This document shows, in pieces, positions 25,219-33,102 of a stretch of DNA of 64,000 bases; the stretch's first letter is position 1, and each line of letters begins with the position of its first letter. Both the position numbers and the translations under genes were made by a program. The notes below the pieces were generated by a model. That model was not told the origin of the DNA. It saw nothing but the letters and a program-made list of their open reading frames with translations, and did no database searches. Source of the DNA: HGM04593 sp045646845 (GTDB lineage: Bacteria; Bacteroidota; Bacteroidia; Bacteroidales; Bacteroidaceae); NCBI GenBank assembly GCA_045646845.1, contig JAZRLO010000045.1, positions 13,959 through 77,958 of the forward strand. The letters are read 5' to 3'.

Positions 25219-28176
25219 ATGAGACAGTTTCTTAAAACAGTAGCAGAGGACCTGTACAATAGAGTCAACGGACATTTCGAGGACATCGCAGTGATATTCC
25301 CGAACAAGCGTGCAAGCCTTTTCTTCAGCGAATATCTATTAGCCATCAATGGCGGAAAACCGATGTGGAGCCCACGATACATGACTATCGGAGAACTCTT
25401 CCAGCAGAACAGCACTCTGACAGTAGGCGACAGCATACTGCTGGTAAGCAAGCTGTACAAGCAGTATGTGAGGCCGATGAGAGCCGATGAGACTCAGGAG
25501 GAGTACGAAAAGAGCGTCGAATCGCTTGACAGCTTCTATTATTGGGGAGAGATGCTGTTGCGCGACTTCGACGATATTGACAAGCACCTTGCCGACCCGA
25601 AGCAGCTGTTCGCCAATATAAAGGAACTGCGCGAGATGGGAATAGCCAAGGAGACGCTTACAAAGGAGCAAGCCGATTCGATAGCGCAGTTCTTCAAGAA
25701 CTTCAAGCCCGAGGACGAGAGTGGTATAAAGCAGAATTTCCTGGGCGTATGGGAGAGGTTGTATGCAATATACACAGGCTTCAAGGAGTCTTTGCGCCGC
25801 GAAAGCCTTGCATACGAAGGCATGCTGTACCGCGATGTGATTGAACATAAAGAGGAGATCGCTCTGCCGCACGAAAAATATGTATTCGTGGGATTCAATG
25901 CCTTGAATGACGTGGAGACCGCTCTTTTCGACTTCATCAACAGACAGAAAAAGGCACTCTTCTATTGGGACTACGATGTACATTACACAGGAAACATATA
26001 CCACGAGGCCGGCCACTTCATGCGCAAGAACCTCGAACAGTTCCCTAACGCATTGGGAAAACAGCATTTCGACAACATGTCGAAGAAAAAGGAGGTCACC
26101 ATTGTTGAGGCCAGCAGCGAGAGTATAGAAGCACGATACATATCTACATGGCTCAATGAGAGCCTTACGGAGAATGAGATAGAGACAGCCGTGGTACTGT
26201 GCGACGAAAGCATGTTGGAGCCTGTACTCCACACCATTCCCCCGGAAGCAAACGGCAAGAAGCTTGAGAGCATGAACGTTACAATGGGATTCCCTATTTC
26301 ACACACGCCCGTTTTCACACTGCTAAAATTGATTGTTGACATGCATACGCGCGGTTGGAGCGAAAAGCATGGCACATATACGTTGCAGGCCGTGAGCGAA
26401 GTGCTGAACCACCCGTATGTGGTACGGTGCAGCGAGAAGAGCCTGACCCTTCGCAAGGAACTGCTCGAAGAGAAACGTTTCTTCCCGTCAATTGAAGAGC
26501 TTTCGGCCGATGATTTCCTGTCGGGTATTTTCCGCCGTACTACAGACAACAAGGTGTGGTTCGAAAACATTGCAGCGACAGTAAAGACCATTGCAGACAG
26601 TTACTCAGCTACAGACAGGGAGAAGATGGAACTTTATGACAAGATGTTCTGCGAGTCGATATACAAGGCATATACCCAGGTACAGCGCATAGTCAGCCTC
26701 GTTGACAGCGGCGAGTTGCAGATGAGGCAGCAGACATTAGGACGTCTTCTTGTAAAAATGCTTTCGTTCCAGAGCCTTCCGTTCCATGGCGAACCGGTAA
26801 TAGGACTGCAGGTCATGGGCCTTCTCGAAACGCGCAACCTCGACTTCAGGAATGTGATATTGCTGGGAATGAACGAAGGCAACATGCCCAAGAAGAGCAA
26901 CGAGAACTCATATATACCCTACAACCTGCGCCGAGCATTCGGGCTCACGCTCAGCGAGCACCGCGATTCGATATATACCTACTATTTCTATCGCCTGATA
27001 CAACGTGCTGAAAAGGTCACGCTGGTATATAACAGTGCACCCGAGGGCAAGTCACGCGGCGAATGTTCGAGATACATACTGCAGCTGATGGGCAGCAACC
27101 TTTATGAGATAAAACATATTGCATTGAGTTCGCACCAGGGCAACGACAGCATGAAGAGCGATGACATAACAAAGACCGAAGATGTCATAGAGGCACTACG
27201 CTCCAAGTTCGGCATCACAGGAAAAAAGAAGATATGGGAAATCACACCATCAGCCATAAACAGCTACATAAGATGCGGCGTGTCGTTCTTCTACAAATAT
27301 GTGTTGGGAATAAGAAAAGCCGATGAATTGAGCGAAGAGATAGGGAACAACGATTTCGGAAACATCTTCCATGCTGCGGCTGATGCTCTCTACAAGCACC
27401 TCTCGGACGAAACGAACGGTATGATAACGAAGAATGCACTCGAATACTACGTCCAGAATGAGAACCTTCTGTACCGATACATCGACAATGCATTCTCAAG
27501 CGTGTTCTTCAACGGCGGAAAGCCGGAATACAATGGTGAGCAATACATAAACCGCGGTGTTCTGCACCATTTCCTGCTAAGGCTTGTAAAGATGGACTGC
27601 AAATTCGCACCGTTCCTGTACATAGGCGGTGAAAGGAAGATAAACATGCCTTACACCATTGAAAGCAACGGGCACAGAATTGAAATTGCTCTCGGAGGAA
27701 CAATAGACCGCATAGACATAAAGGACGGAACTATAAACATTGTGGATTACAAGACCGGCAGGAACAACAACGACAGCAAGACATCACTCGATGACATATT
27801 TGCACATGAGACCCCATCATCGGGATACCGTCTGCAGGCATTCCTCTACTCCATCATACTCGATGAACTGCTCAACGGCAAGGAGTGCGTGGGAGACAAG
27901 GATTTCAGGTGGATTGATAAGGTAAAGACCGACAGCGCAAGAAAGATTTCGCCTGCACTGCTGTATATACACGACCCAGTAAACAGCATGCGCGACAACT
28001 TTATCGTTGATATACTGAAAACGCCTGTCAATGACATAACCGCAATCAAGAGCGAATATATGACAAGACTTGATGCAGTCCTTAATGAGATTTTCGACAT
28101 TGACAAACCATTCAGGGCCACGACAGACGAGAAGAAATGCGAACATTGCGATTTTCGGAAAATCTGCGGAAAATAA
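25219..28176 (+). CDS. AddB-like PD-(D/E)xK nuclease with Fe-S cysteines
   Basis: A 985-aa protein pairing with the helicase upstream. The N-terminal part is helicase-like but lacks a Walker A; IAVIFPNKRASLFFSEYLL and NVILLGMNEGNMPKKS are typical of AddB. The C-terminus has ALGGTIDRIDIKDGTINIVD followed by YKTGRNN (nuclease active site). A four-cysteine iron-sulfur staple is likely: one Cys in INSYIRCGVSFFYKYVLG and three in CEHCDFRKIC at the end, the arrangement known in AddB. The 1-base gap to the upstream gene indicates translational coupling. Confidence 0.9.
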   Translation: MRQFLKTVAEDLYNRVNGHFEDIAVIFPNKRASLFFSEYLLAINGGKPMWSPRYMTIGELFQQNSTLTVGDSILLVSKLYKQYVRPMRADETQEEYEKSVESLDSFYYWGEMLLRDFDDIDKHLADPKQLFANIKELREMGIAKETLTKEQADSIAQFFKNFKPEDESGIKQNFLGVWERLYAIYTGFKESLRRESLAYEGMLYRDVIEHKEEIALPHEKYVFVGFNALNDVETALFDFINRQKKALFYWDYDVHYTGNIYHEAGHFMRKNLEQFPNALGKQHFDNMSKKKEVTIVEASSESIEARYISTWLNESLTENEIETAVVLCDESMLEPVLHTIPPEANGKKLESMNVTMGFPISHTPVFTLLKLIVDMHTRGWSEKHGTYTLQAVSEVLNHPYVVRCSEKSLTLRKELLEEKRFFPSIEELSADDFLSGIFRRTTDNKVWFENIAATVKTIADSYSATDREKMELYDKMFCESIYKAYTQVQRIVSLVDSGELQMRQQTLGRLLVKMLSFQSLPFHGEPVIGLQVMGLLETRNLDFRNVILLGMNEGNMPKKSNENSYIPYNLRRAFGLTLSEHRDSIYTYYFYRLIQRAEKVTLVYNSAPEGKSRGECSRYILQLMGSNLYEIKHIALSSHQGNDSMKSDDITKTEDVIEALRSKFGITGKKKIWEITPSAINSYIRCGVSFFYKYVLGIRKADELSEEIGNNDFGNIFHAAADALYKHLSDETNGMITKNALEYYVQNENLLYRYIDNAFSSVFFNGGKPEYNGEQYINRGVLHHFLLRLVKMDCKFAPFLYIGGERKINMPYTIESNGHRIEIALGGTIDRIDIKDGTINIVDYKTGRNNNDSKTSLDDIFAHETPSSGYRLQAFLYSIILDELLNGKECVGDKDFRWIDKVKTDSARKISPALLYIHDPVNSMRDNFIVDILKTPVNDITAIKSEYMTRLDAVLNEIFDIDKPFRATTDEKKCEHCDFRKICGK

Positions 28177-28316
28177 CATTTTTTAACATTAACAAGGCAA
28201 ACCATCCGGCATGCTCATCTGTTATCAATATGTGTTTTTCATAGTAATAGATTTTCCGGAAGTACTTGCCTGTGAAGGTCGGTGCCCGAACGGGCAAAGG
28301 CGTTTGCCCGGACAGC

Positions 28317-28347
28317 AATGCCACTCCTTTCCCCTGGGAGTGGCATT
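28317..28347 (+). terminator. Terminator after the AddAB-like operon
   Basis: AATGCCACTCC pairs with GGAGTGGCATT and is followed by TTA-rich sequence. The rest of the 28177-28505 gap shows only a small GCCCG/CGGGC hairpin and no gene. Confidence 0.7.
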
Positions 28348-28505
28348 TTACATAATACTGAGACAGCGGCGGCTCCTTTGTTCTTATACTCGCTCTCATA
28401 GCTGTTTACGAAAGTTGATACTCTAAATAACGGACTTTACATCAAGCCTTTGAATTTATTTTCCATAAACGGCAACATTCGTTTGTAAAATGTTTTCATA
28501 ATCAT

Positions 28506-28513
28506 TATATTCG
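28506..28513 (+). promoter_or_regulatory. -7 box TATATTCG for the WG-repeat gene
   Basis: It is a variant of TAnnTTTG, 25 bases before the ATG at 28539. Confidence 0.45.
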
Positions 28514-28538
28514 CATCGATGAACAAAAAACTACCAGA

Positions 28539-29699
28539 ATGAATACCGACGAAACAAACAAAGCCGAAAGGAATGAAAACCATGTTACAGGCGAAAACAG
28601 AACAACAAGTTCCAAAGAACCGGTTTACACATCACTGGGAGAATCGGGTCTTGTCATGGATGAGGATGGAGAATTGTACAATGCGTCTGACTTGTCCCCG
28701 ATAGAGTCCATCGCTTCCAGGAACAACAGCACTTCACAGAACATCAGTACCTCCAAATTAAAGAATTTTGGCGTAGCATCGGAGCTGGATAACAAAAGCA
28801 ACCCGGCTTATTGGTATTACGACTATGACCCACGATACTGCGGACCGAGCCGTGAAGCCTGGATGGAGGAAATGGCTAAAAGGCACCGCAGGATGGCAAA
28901 GAAGAAAAAGGAGACCATAAAAAAGCTGAATGCAGGGAATCACTTTAATGAAGAGAAGGAACTTGGATTGTATCCCACATACAAGGTTCTCCAATCAGGC
29001 ATGGTATTCACAGGAGTTGTTGACAGCAAAGGCAACGTTGTAGTTCCGAGCGACAAATACTCTTTTGTGGGCAGATACAACAATGGCCTGGCCCAGGCAC
29101 AAAACAAAAAAAACAAGAAATGGGGGTTCATAGACAGAATGGGAAACGAAGTGATACCCTGCACATGGCGTTCTGTAGGAATCTTCAATGAGAATTTCGC
29201 ATGCGTTCAGGACGATAACCGTAAATGCGGTTACGTGGACCGTAATGGCAAACTGGTGATACCATGCACATGGGACGAGGGGTGGCCTTTTCATGAAAAA
29301 TTGGCAAAAGTACAGAAGGATGGCAAGTTTGGTATGATTGACCCCAACGGTGTTGTGATAATCCCATGTGTCTGGAAAGGAATGGGCCAATGCAGTTACG
29401 GTTGCATAAATGTAATGAACGATGAGGGCAAATGCGGATACCTTGACTGGAAAGGCGACACGGTAGCTCCCTGCCAATGGAAGCAAGTCTGGTCTTTCGT
29501 CGAAGGACGTGGCATTGTCCAAGACTTCAACAACCGCCTCGGCTACATAAACAACAATGGAAAACTGGTTATACCTTGCCGTTGGAAGAAAGCAAGCCAA
29601 TTCAATAACGGTGTGGCAAGAGTGTCCGACTCCAAGAAATTCTTCTTTTTCAACAAATGGGTATATATTGACCGCGAAGGCCGCATAGTGAAGGAGTGA
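28539..29699 (+). CDS. WG (KWG)-repeat protein
   Basis: A 386-aa cytosolic-looking protein (no signal peptide). Residues 1-125 are polar and low complexity, ending in a basic helix (KRHRRMAKKKKETIKKL). From about residue 150 there are six or seven WG-type beta repeats, each with the pattern WGFIDRMGNEVIPCTW or CGYVDRNGKLVIPCTW. WG repeats are thought to form beta-propeller-like or solenoid binding surfaces, but the ligand is unknown. It is monocistronic and convergent with hydF. Confidence 0.85.
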   Translation: MNTDETNKAERNENHVTGENRTTSSKEPVYTSLGESGLVMDEDGELYNASDLSPIESIASRNNSTSQNISTSKLKNFGVASELDNKSNPAYWYYDYDPRYCGPSREAWMEEMAKRHRRMAKKKKETIKKLNAGNHFNEEKELGLYPTYKVLQSGMVFTGVVDSKGNVVVPSDKYSFVGRYNNGLAQAQNKKNKKWGFIDRMGNEVIPCTWRSVGIFNENFACVQDDNRKCGYVDRNGKLVIPCTWDEGWPFHEKLAKVQKDGKFGMIDPNGVVIIPCVWKGMGQCSYGCINVMNDEGKCGYLDWKGDTVAPCQWKQVWSFVEGRGIVQDFNNRLGYINNNGKLVIPCRWKKASQFNNGVARVSDSKKFFFFNKWVYIDREGRIVKE

Positions 29700-29766
29700 T
29701 TCAAAAGAATCTCTGTCACACAGCTCTTGAATACGGCATCGCCGTCAACAATGAATACCAAGGTCT

Positions 29767-30954
29767 TTACATCACAATCCTGTCGATTATTCCGGTAAGG
29801 GTCGCTATTGCAATACCGTAATTCGTTATGGGAACTCCCTGTGCCCTTGCCTGGCGCACACGCGACATCACCATACGGCGGTTGAACATGCATGCCCCAC
29901 AATGGATTACAAGGTCATACCCGGCAAGGTCGGCCGGGAAATCATTGCCCGAAACGACATCTATCACAATCCCGTCACCGAGTTTGCCACGCAGCAGACG
30001 CGGCAGTTTCACGCGGCCAATATCCTCGTTCTGCGGAATATGCGAACATGCCTCCGCTATGAGCACCCTTCCGTTTGCAGGCATCGTGCGCAACACCTTT
30101 GCCCCCTCGCGGAAAGCATCAATGTCGCCCTTGTGACGTGCCATAAGCACCGAAAAGGAGGTCAATGCTGTGCCTTGCGGTGTCAACCGCTCTACCGGAG
30201 CAAACACTTGCGAATCGGTTATTATAAGTTTGGGAGGAGCAACAAGCGTCTGCAAGAGCTGCGGCAGCTCCTCCGGGGCACAGCAGAGCGGAATAGCATG
30301 CTTGTCGAGGAGGTTACGCAGAGTCTGTACCTGTGGCTGGATAAGACGTCCTTTGGGAGCCGAAGCATCCTGCGGCATTACAAGCAGCACGACATCCCCC
30401 TTTGCAGCAAGGCAATGTGTTATGTCGTCAATATTATCGTCATTGCCATAACATTCGGCTATTTTTTTGAGCAACTCCTCACGGCCTTCGCCTGTAAGCG
30501 ATGAGAAAGGGAGCACAGCTTCGCCGAAGATGGAGCTCCACTCGGCACAGCATTGCGCACTACCCTTCTTGTCGCACTTCCCCACGACCAATATATAAGG
30601 TATCTGCAAGGCTGCGAGCTGCTCTTGCCACAACTTTTCGTGAGCCGGAACAGACGGAACTTTACCAAGCAGTATTATCGCGAGATCTGTGCGCTGGAGA
30701 GCCTTTCGTGTTGCCTCGACACGTTTTTCTCCCAGGTCACCCTCATCGTCAAAGCCCGCAGTATCGCCAATCACCGCAGCCCCAATCCCTGGAAGCTCCA
30801 TATTCTTCCACACCGTGTCGGTAGTCGTTCCTGCGACATCCGAAACAATTGAAACCTCCTGCCCGGCAAGAGCATTCAAAAGAGAAGACTTCCCGGCATT
30901 CCGTCTGCCGAGGATTGTTATATAATAGCGGTTAGAGCGTGCCGTTCCGTCCAT
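29767..30954 (-). CDS. hydF: [FeFe]-hydrogenase maturation GTPase HydF
   Basis: A 395-aa scaffold protein on which the 2Fe subcluster of the H-cluster is assembled before transfer to the hydrogenase. The N-terminal Era-type GTPase shows G1 (LGRRNAGKSSLLNAL), G3 (DTAGF) and G4 (VGKCD). The C-terminal part carries the iron-sulfur cysteines in LIAEACSH and VIHCGACMFNRR. The length matches HydF. HydE, HydG and the hydrogenase are not in this window, so they must be encoded elsewhere if the pathway works. Its own -7 box is at 30979-30986. Confidence 0.94.
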   Translation of the reverse strand: MDGTARSNRYYITILGRRNAGKSSLLNALAGQEVSIVSDVAGTTTDTVWKNMELPGIGAAVIGDTAGFDDEGDLGEKRVEATRKALQRTDLAIILLGKVPSVPAHEKLWQEQLAALQIPYILVVGKCDKKGSAQCCAEWSSIFGEAVLPFSSLTGEGREELLKKIAECYGNDDNIDDITHCLAAKGDVVLLVMPQDASAPKGRLIQPQVQTLRNLLDKHAIPLCCAPEELPQLLQTLVAPPKLIITDSQVFAPVERLTPQGTALTSFSVLMARHKGDIDAFREGAKVLRTMPANGRVLIAEACSHIPQNEDIGRVKLPRLLRGKLGDGIVIDVVSGNDFPADLAGYDLVIHCGACMFNRRMVMSRVRQARAQGVPITNYGIAIATLTGIIDRIVM

Positions 30955-30978
30955 TTTTCATTACTGTTTGTTCCACCG

Positions 30979-30986
30979 CAAATTTA
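30979..30986 (-). promoter_or_regulatory. -7 box TAAATTTG for hydF
   Basis: It is an exact TAnnTTTG match on the minus strand, 24 bases before the hydF ATG. Confidence 0.6.
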
Positions 30987-31048
30987 ATACTTATAGCGTA
31001 ATTTCAAAGAAACAAAGTGAGCAAAAGCTCCACATTAAAAACAAAGGA

Positions 31049-31078
31049 GGAAACTGCTGTATCAAAACAGCCGTTTCC
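31049..31078 (-). terminator. Terminator overlapping the MATE gene 3' end
   Basis: GGAAACTGCTGT (31049-31060) pairs with ACAGCCGTTTCC (31067-31078). The stop codon of the MATE gene (31062-31064) lies in the loop, and the minus-strand sequence beyond is T-rich. Confidence 0.6.
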
Positions 31079-32417
31079 TATTGATGAGCATATAGAACAC
31101 AACAAAAAGAAAGGTTGTAGCTTCGGAAAGTGGCATTGAGAGCCAAATTCCGCTCGTGCCAAGGATTTCGGGCAGCAAAATAAAACATGGAAGCATGAAC
31201 AGAGCCCCTCGCAACAGCGCGAATACAAGTGCAGGCTTCACCCTCTCTATACTCTGGAAGAAACCTACAGCAACGAGATTGAGGATAAAAAACAGGAAGC
31301 CGGCAGCAAAATACGGAAAGCCGTCAATTGCAATGAGCGATGCAGGGTCGGTGCCTTCTATAAAAAGATGTACAAGCCATGCAGGAAACATCGTGAATGC
31401 CATTATCGACAGCAAGGAACCGATAATTCCAGTACGACACGATATAGCCAAAGCCTCTGCCACGCGCTCCTTGCGTCCAACACCGTAGTTGAAACTAATT
31501 ATAGGCTGCGCCGATTCTGCTATGGCATTACCGAACATAAAAACGAAAGGTAGATAGTAGCATGCTACTCCGAACGCTGCAACACCATTATCGCCCAAAC
31601 ATTCCATAAAGACAAGGTTTCCTGTTATCATGAGCACAGCCATAGTAATTTCGCCCAGAAGAGCAGGGAATCCTATCCTGCACTGATACCCGATGTTACG
31701 CAACGTAAGCCTGAGGCTTATTGCCGTGAACTTAATGCGGTAAAGTTCAAGAGTCTTTGCCTTGAACAGGAAATATGCCATAGACATCGTTCCCGATACG
31801 GCTGTACTTATTGCAGATGCAATTGCTGCACCTTTAATGCCCATCCCAAACGGAAAAATAAGCAGCCAATCCAGCAACATATTCAGCATTGCCGGGACAA
31901 CATTGCACCACATCGCATATTTAGGAGAGCCGTCAAGGCGTATCATAAAAAGCCCTATCATACCCCACATCTGAAAGACGGCCGAGGGTATCATATAAAC
32001 CAGATAGTCCATTACCGGTTGTTCAAGCGATTGCGATGCACCCAAAAGACACGAAATCTCATGCGGGAACAGTAACGCAACAGCTGTAGCCATTATTGAC
32101 ACAACAGATGCAAACCACAATGCCTGCGTAGTATTTATGCGTGCTGCCTTTATATTATTTTTTGAAAGGTGTATTGATGCAGCTACTGACGCACCCATTC
32201 CAACCATAAGGGCAAAACCGGCAAGCAGAATAAATACCGGATAACAGATGTTTATTGCAGCAATACCATGACTACCAACCCCTCGCCCCACAAAAATGCC
32301 GTCAGCAACAGTTATAAACGACCAGCTCGCCATACCGAGCAATGTTGGGAGAAAAATATTCCTGAACAGTCTCGGAATTTTTGCCGTACCGAAGTCTATG
32401 TCGTCTCTTCCAGCCAT
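31062..32417 (-). CDS. MATE-family multidrug/metabolite efflux transporter
   Basis: A 451-aa inner-membrane transporter with about 12 hydrophobic helices in two homologous halves. Typical features are an N-terminal LFRNIFLPTLLGMASWSFIT, VGRGVGSHGIAAINICYPVF, and the mid-protein QPIISFNYGVGRKERVAEAL, the MATE hinge motif. It exports small molecules by Na+ or H+ antiport; the substrate is unknown. It is co-transcribed with the upstream GNAT gene, whose end overlaps its start by 22 bases. Confidence 0.92.
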   Translation of the reverse strand: MAGRDDIDFGTAKIPRLFRNIFLPTLLGMASWSFITVADGIFVGRGVGSHGIAAINICYPVFILLAGFALMVGMGASVAASIHLSKNNIKAARINTTQALWFASVVSIMATAVALLFPHEISCLLGASQSLEQPVMDYLVYMIPSAVFQMWGMIGLFMIRLDGSPKYAMWCNVVPAMLNMLLDWLLIFPFGMGIKGAAIASAISTAVSGTMSMAYFLFKAKTLELYRIKFTAISLRLTLRNIGYQCRIGFPALLGEITMAVLMITGNLVFMECLGDNGVAAFGVACYYLPFVFMFGNAIAESAQPIISFNYGVGRKERVAEALAISCRTGIIGSLLSIMAFTMFPAWLVHLFIEGTDPASLIAIDGFPYFAAGFLFFILNLVAVGFFQSIERVKPALVFALLRGALFMLPCFILLPEILGTSGIWLSMPLSEATTFLFVVFYMLINRKRLF

Positions 32418-32944
32418 AACCTTTCAGTTTTCCCTTCCGCTTCAACCTTTAATATATCAGACCGTTGGTAAGCGTCGCGCGCATCGCCGTTGGCAAGATA
32501 TATGACACCGCAACGGGTGAATCCGTAACCATGCAATATGTGGTGCATTATAATATTGTCGCGGTGCGTGTCTATACGCACAGTAGCGCAATGGGCAAAA
32601 GCCCAGTCAAGCAACCTGCGCGCATATCCCTTTCCGGGTGCGGCTACCGCTATGCGGTGAATTACATGGTATGGTTCATCGTTGAGCCACGCACCGCCCT
32701 CGATGACGGAATATGTAGGGTCAGGCCCCGGAATGAACGCCATAGTAGCTTCAATCTCTCCGTCGGCGGAACCTGACGCCACATAGCACACGCCGCGCTC
32801 AATGTCACCGCGTACCACCCCGGGCGAGGGATAGCCGCTCCCCCACTGGTTCATATTACCGCTCGCGCGCATTATTGCCTTTGCGCGCTCAAACAGCTGC
32901 ATCAGTGCCGGAATATCATCGTATGTTGCTTTGCGTATGTACAT
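32396..32944 (-). CDS. GNAT-family N-acetyltransferase
   Basis: A 182-aa protein beginning MYIRKATYDDIPALMQLFER, the usual first strand and helix of GNAT. The acetyl-CoA motif A region reads IHRIAVAAPGKGYARRLLDW and is followed by VRIDTHRDNIIMHHILHGYG and FTRCGVIYL. The substrate is unknown. The start at 32944 is preferred over 32953 because the family starts at the MYIR strand. It is the first gene of a two-gene operon with the MATE transporter (22-base overlap). Confidence 0.85.
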   Translation of the reverse strand: MYIRKATYDDIPALMQLFERAKAIMRASGNMNQWGSGYPSPGVVRGDIERGVCYVASGSADGEIEATMAFIPGPDPTYSVIEGGAWLNDEPYHVIHRIAVAAPGKGYARRLLDWAFAHCATVRIDTHRDNIIMHHILHGYGFTRCGVIYLANGDARDAYQRSDILKVEAEGKTERLWLEETT

Positions 32945-32954
32945 AATAATCAAT

Positions 32955-33048
32955 TTGTCATTTTGACTATTCCTAATTAAGAAGCTTCTAAAATATTAAA
33001 AGAGGTTTTGATGAGCAAAGCGAGTAACCGAAGGGAAAAGTCTCCGTA
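32955..33048. repeat. Diverged third copy of the MITE-like element interior
   Basis: TTGTCATTTTGAC, ATTCCTAATTAA and AGAGGTTTTGATGAGC align in order with the interior of the copy at 60498-60918 (TTGTCATCCTGAC, ATACCTTAATGA, AGAGGTTCTCGATGAGC). No terminal repeats are recognisable. It lies between the STAND gene stop and the GNAT start. Confidence 0.45.
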
Positions 33049-33102
33049 ATCACACTTTATGCGTGTTTTATAGAAACTTTTAACCTTACACTTCATTTAC
33101 CT

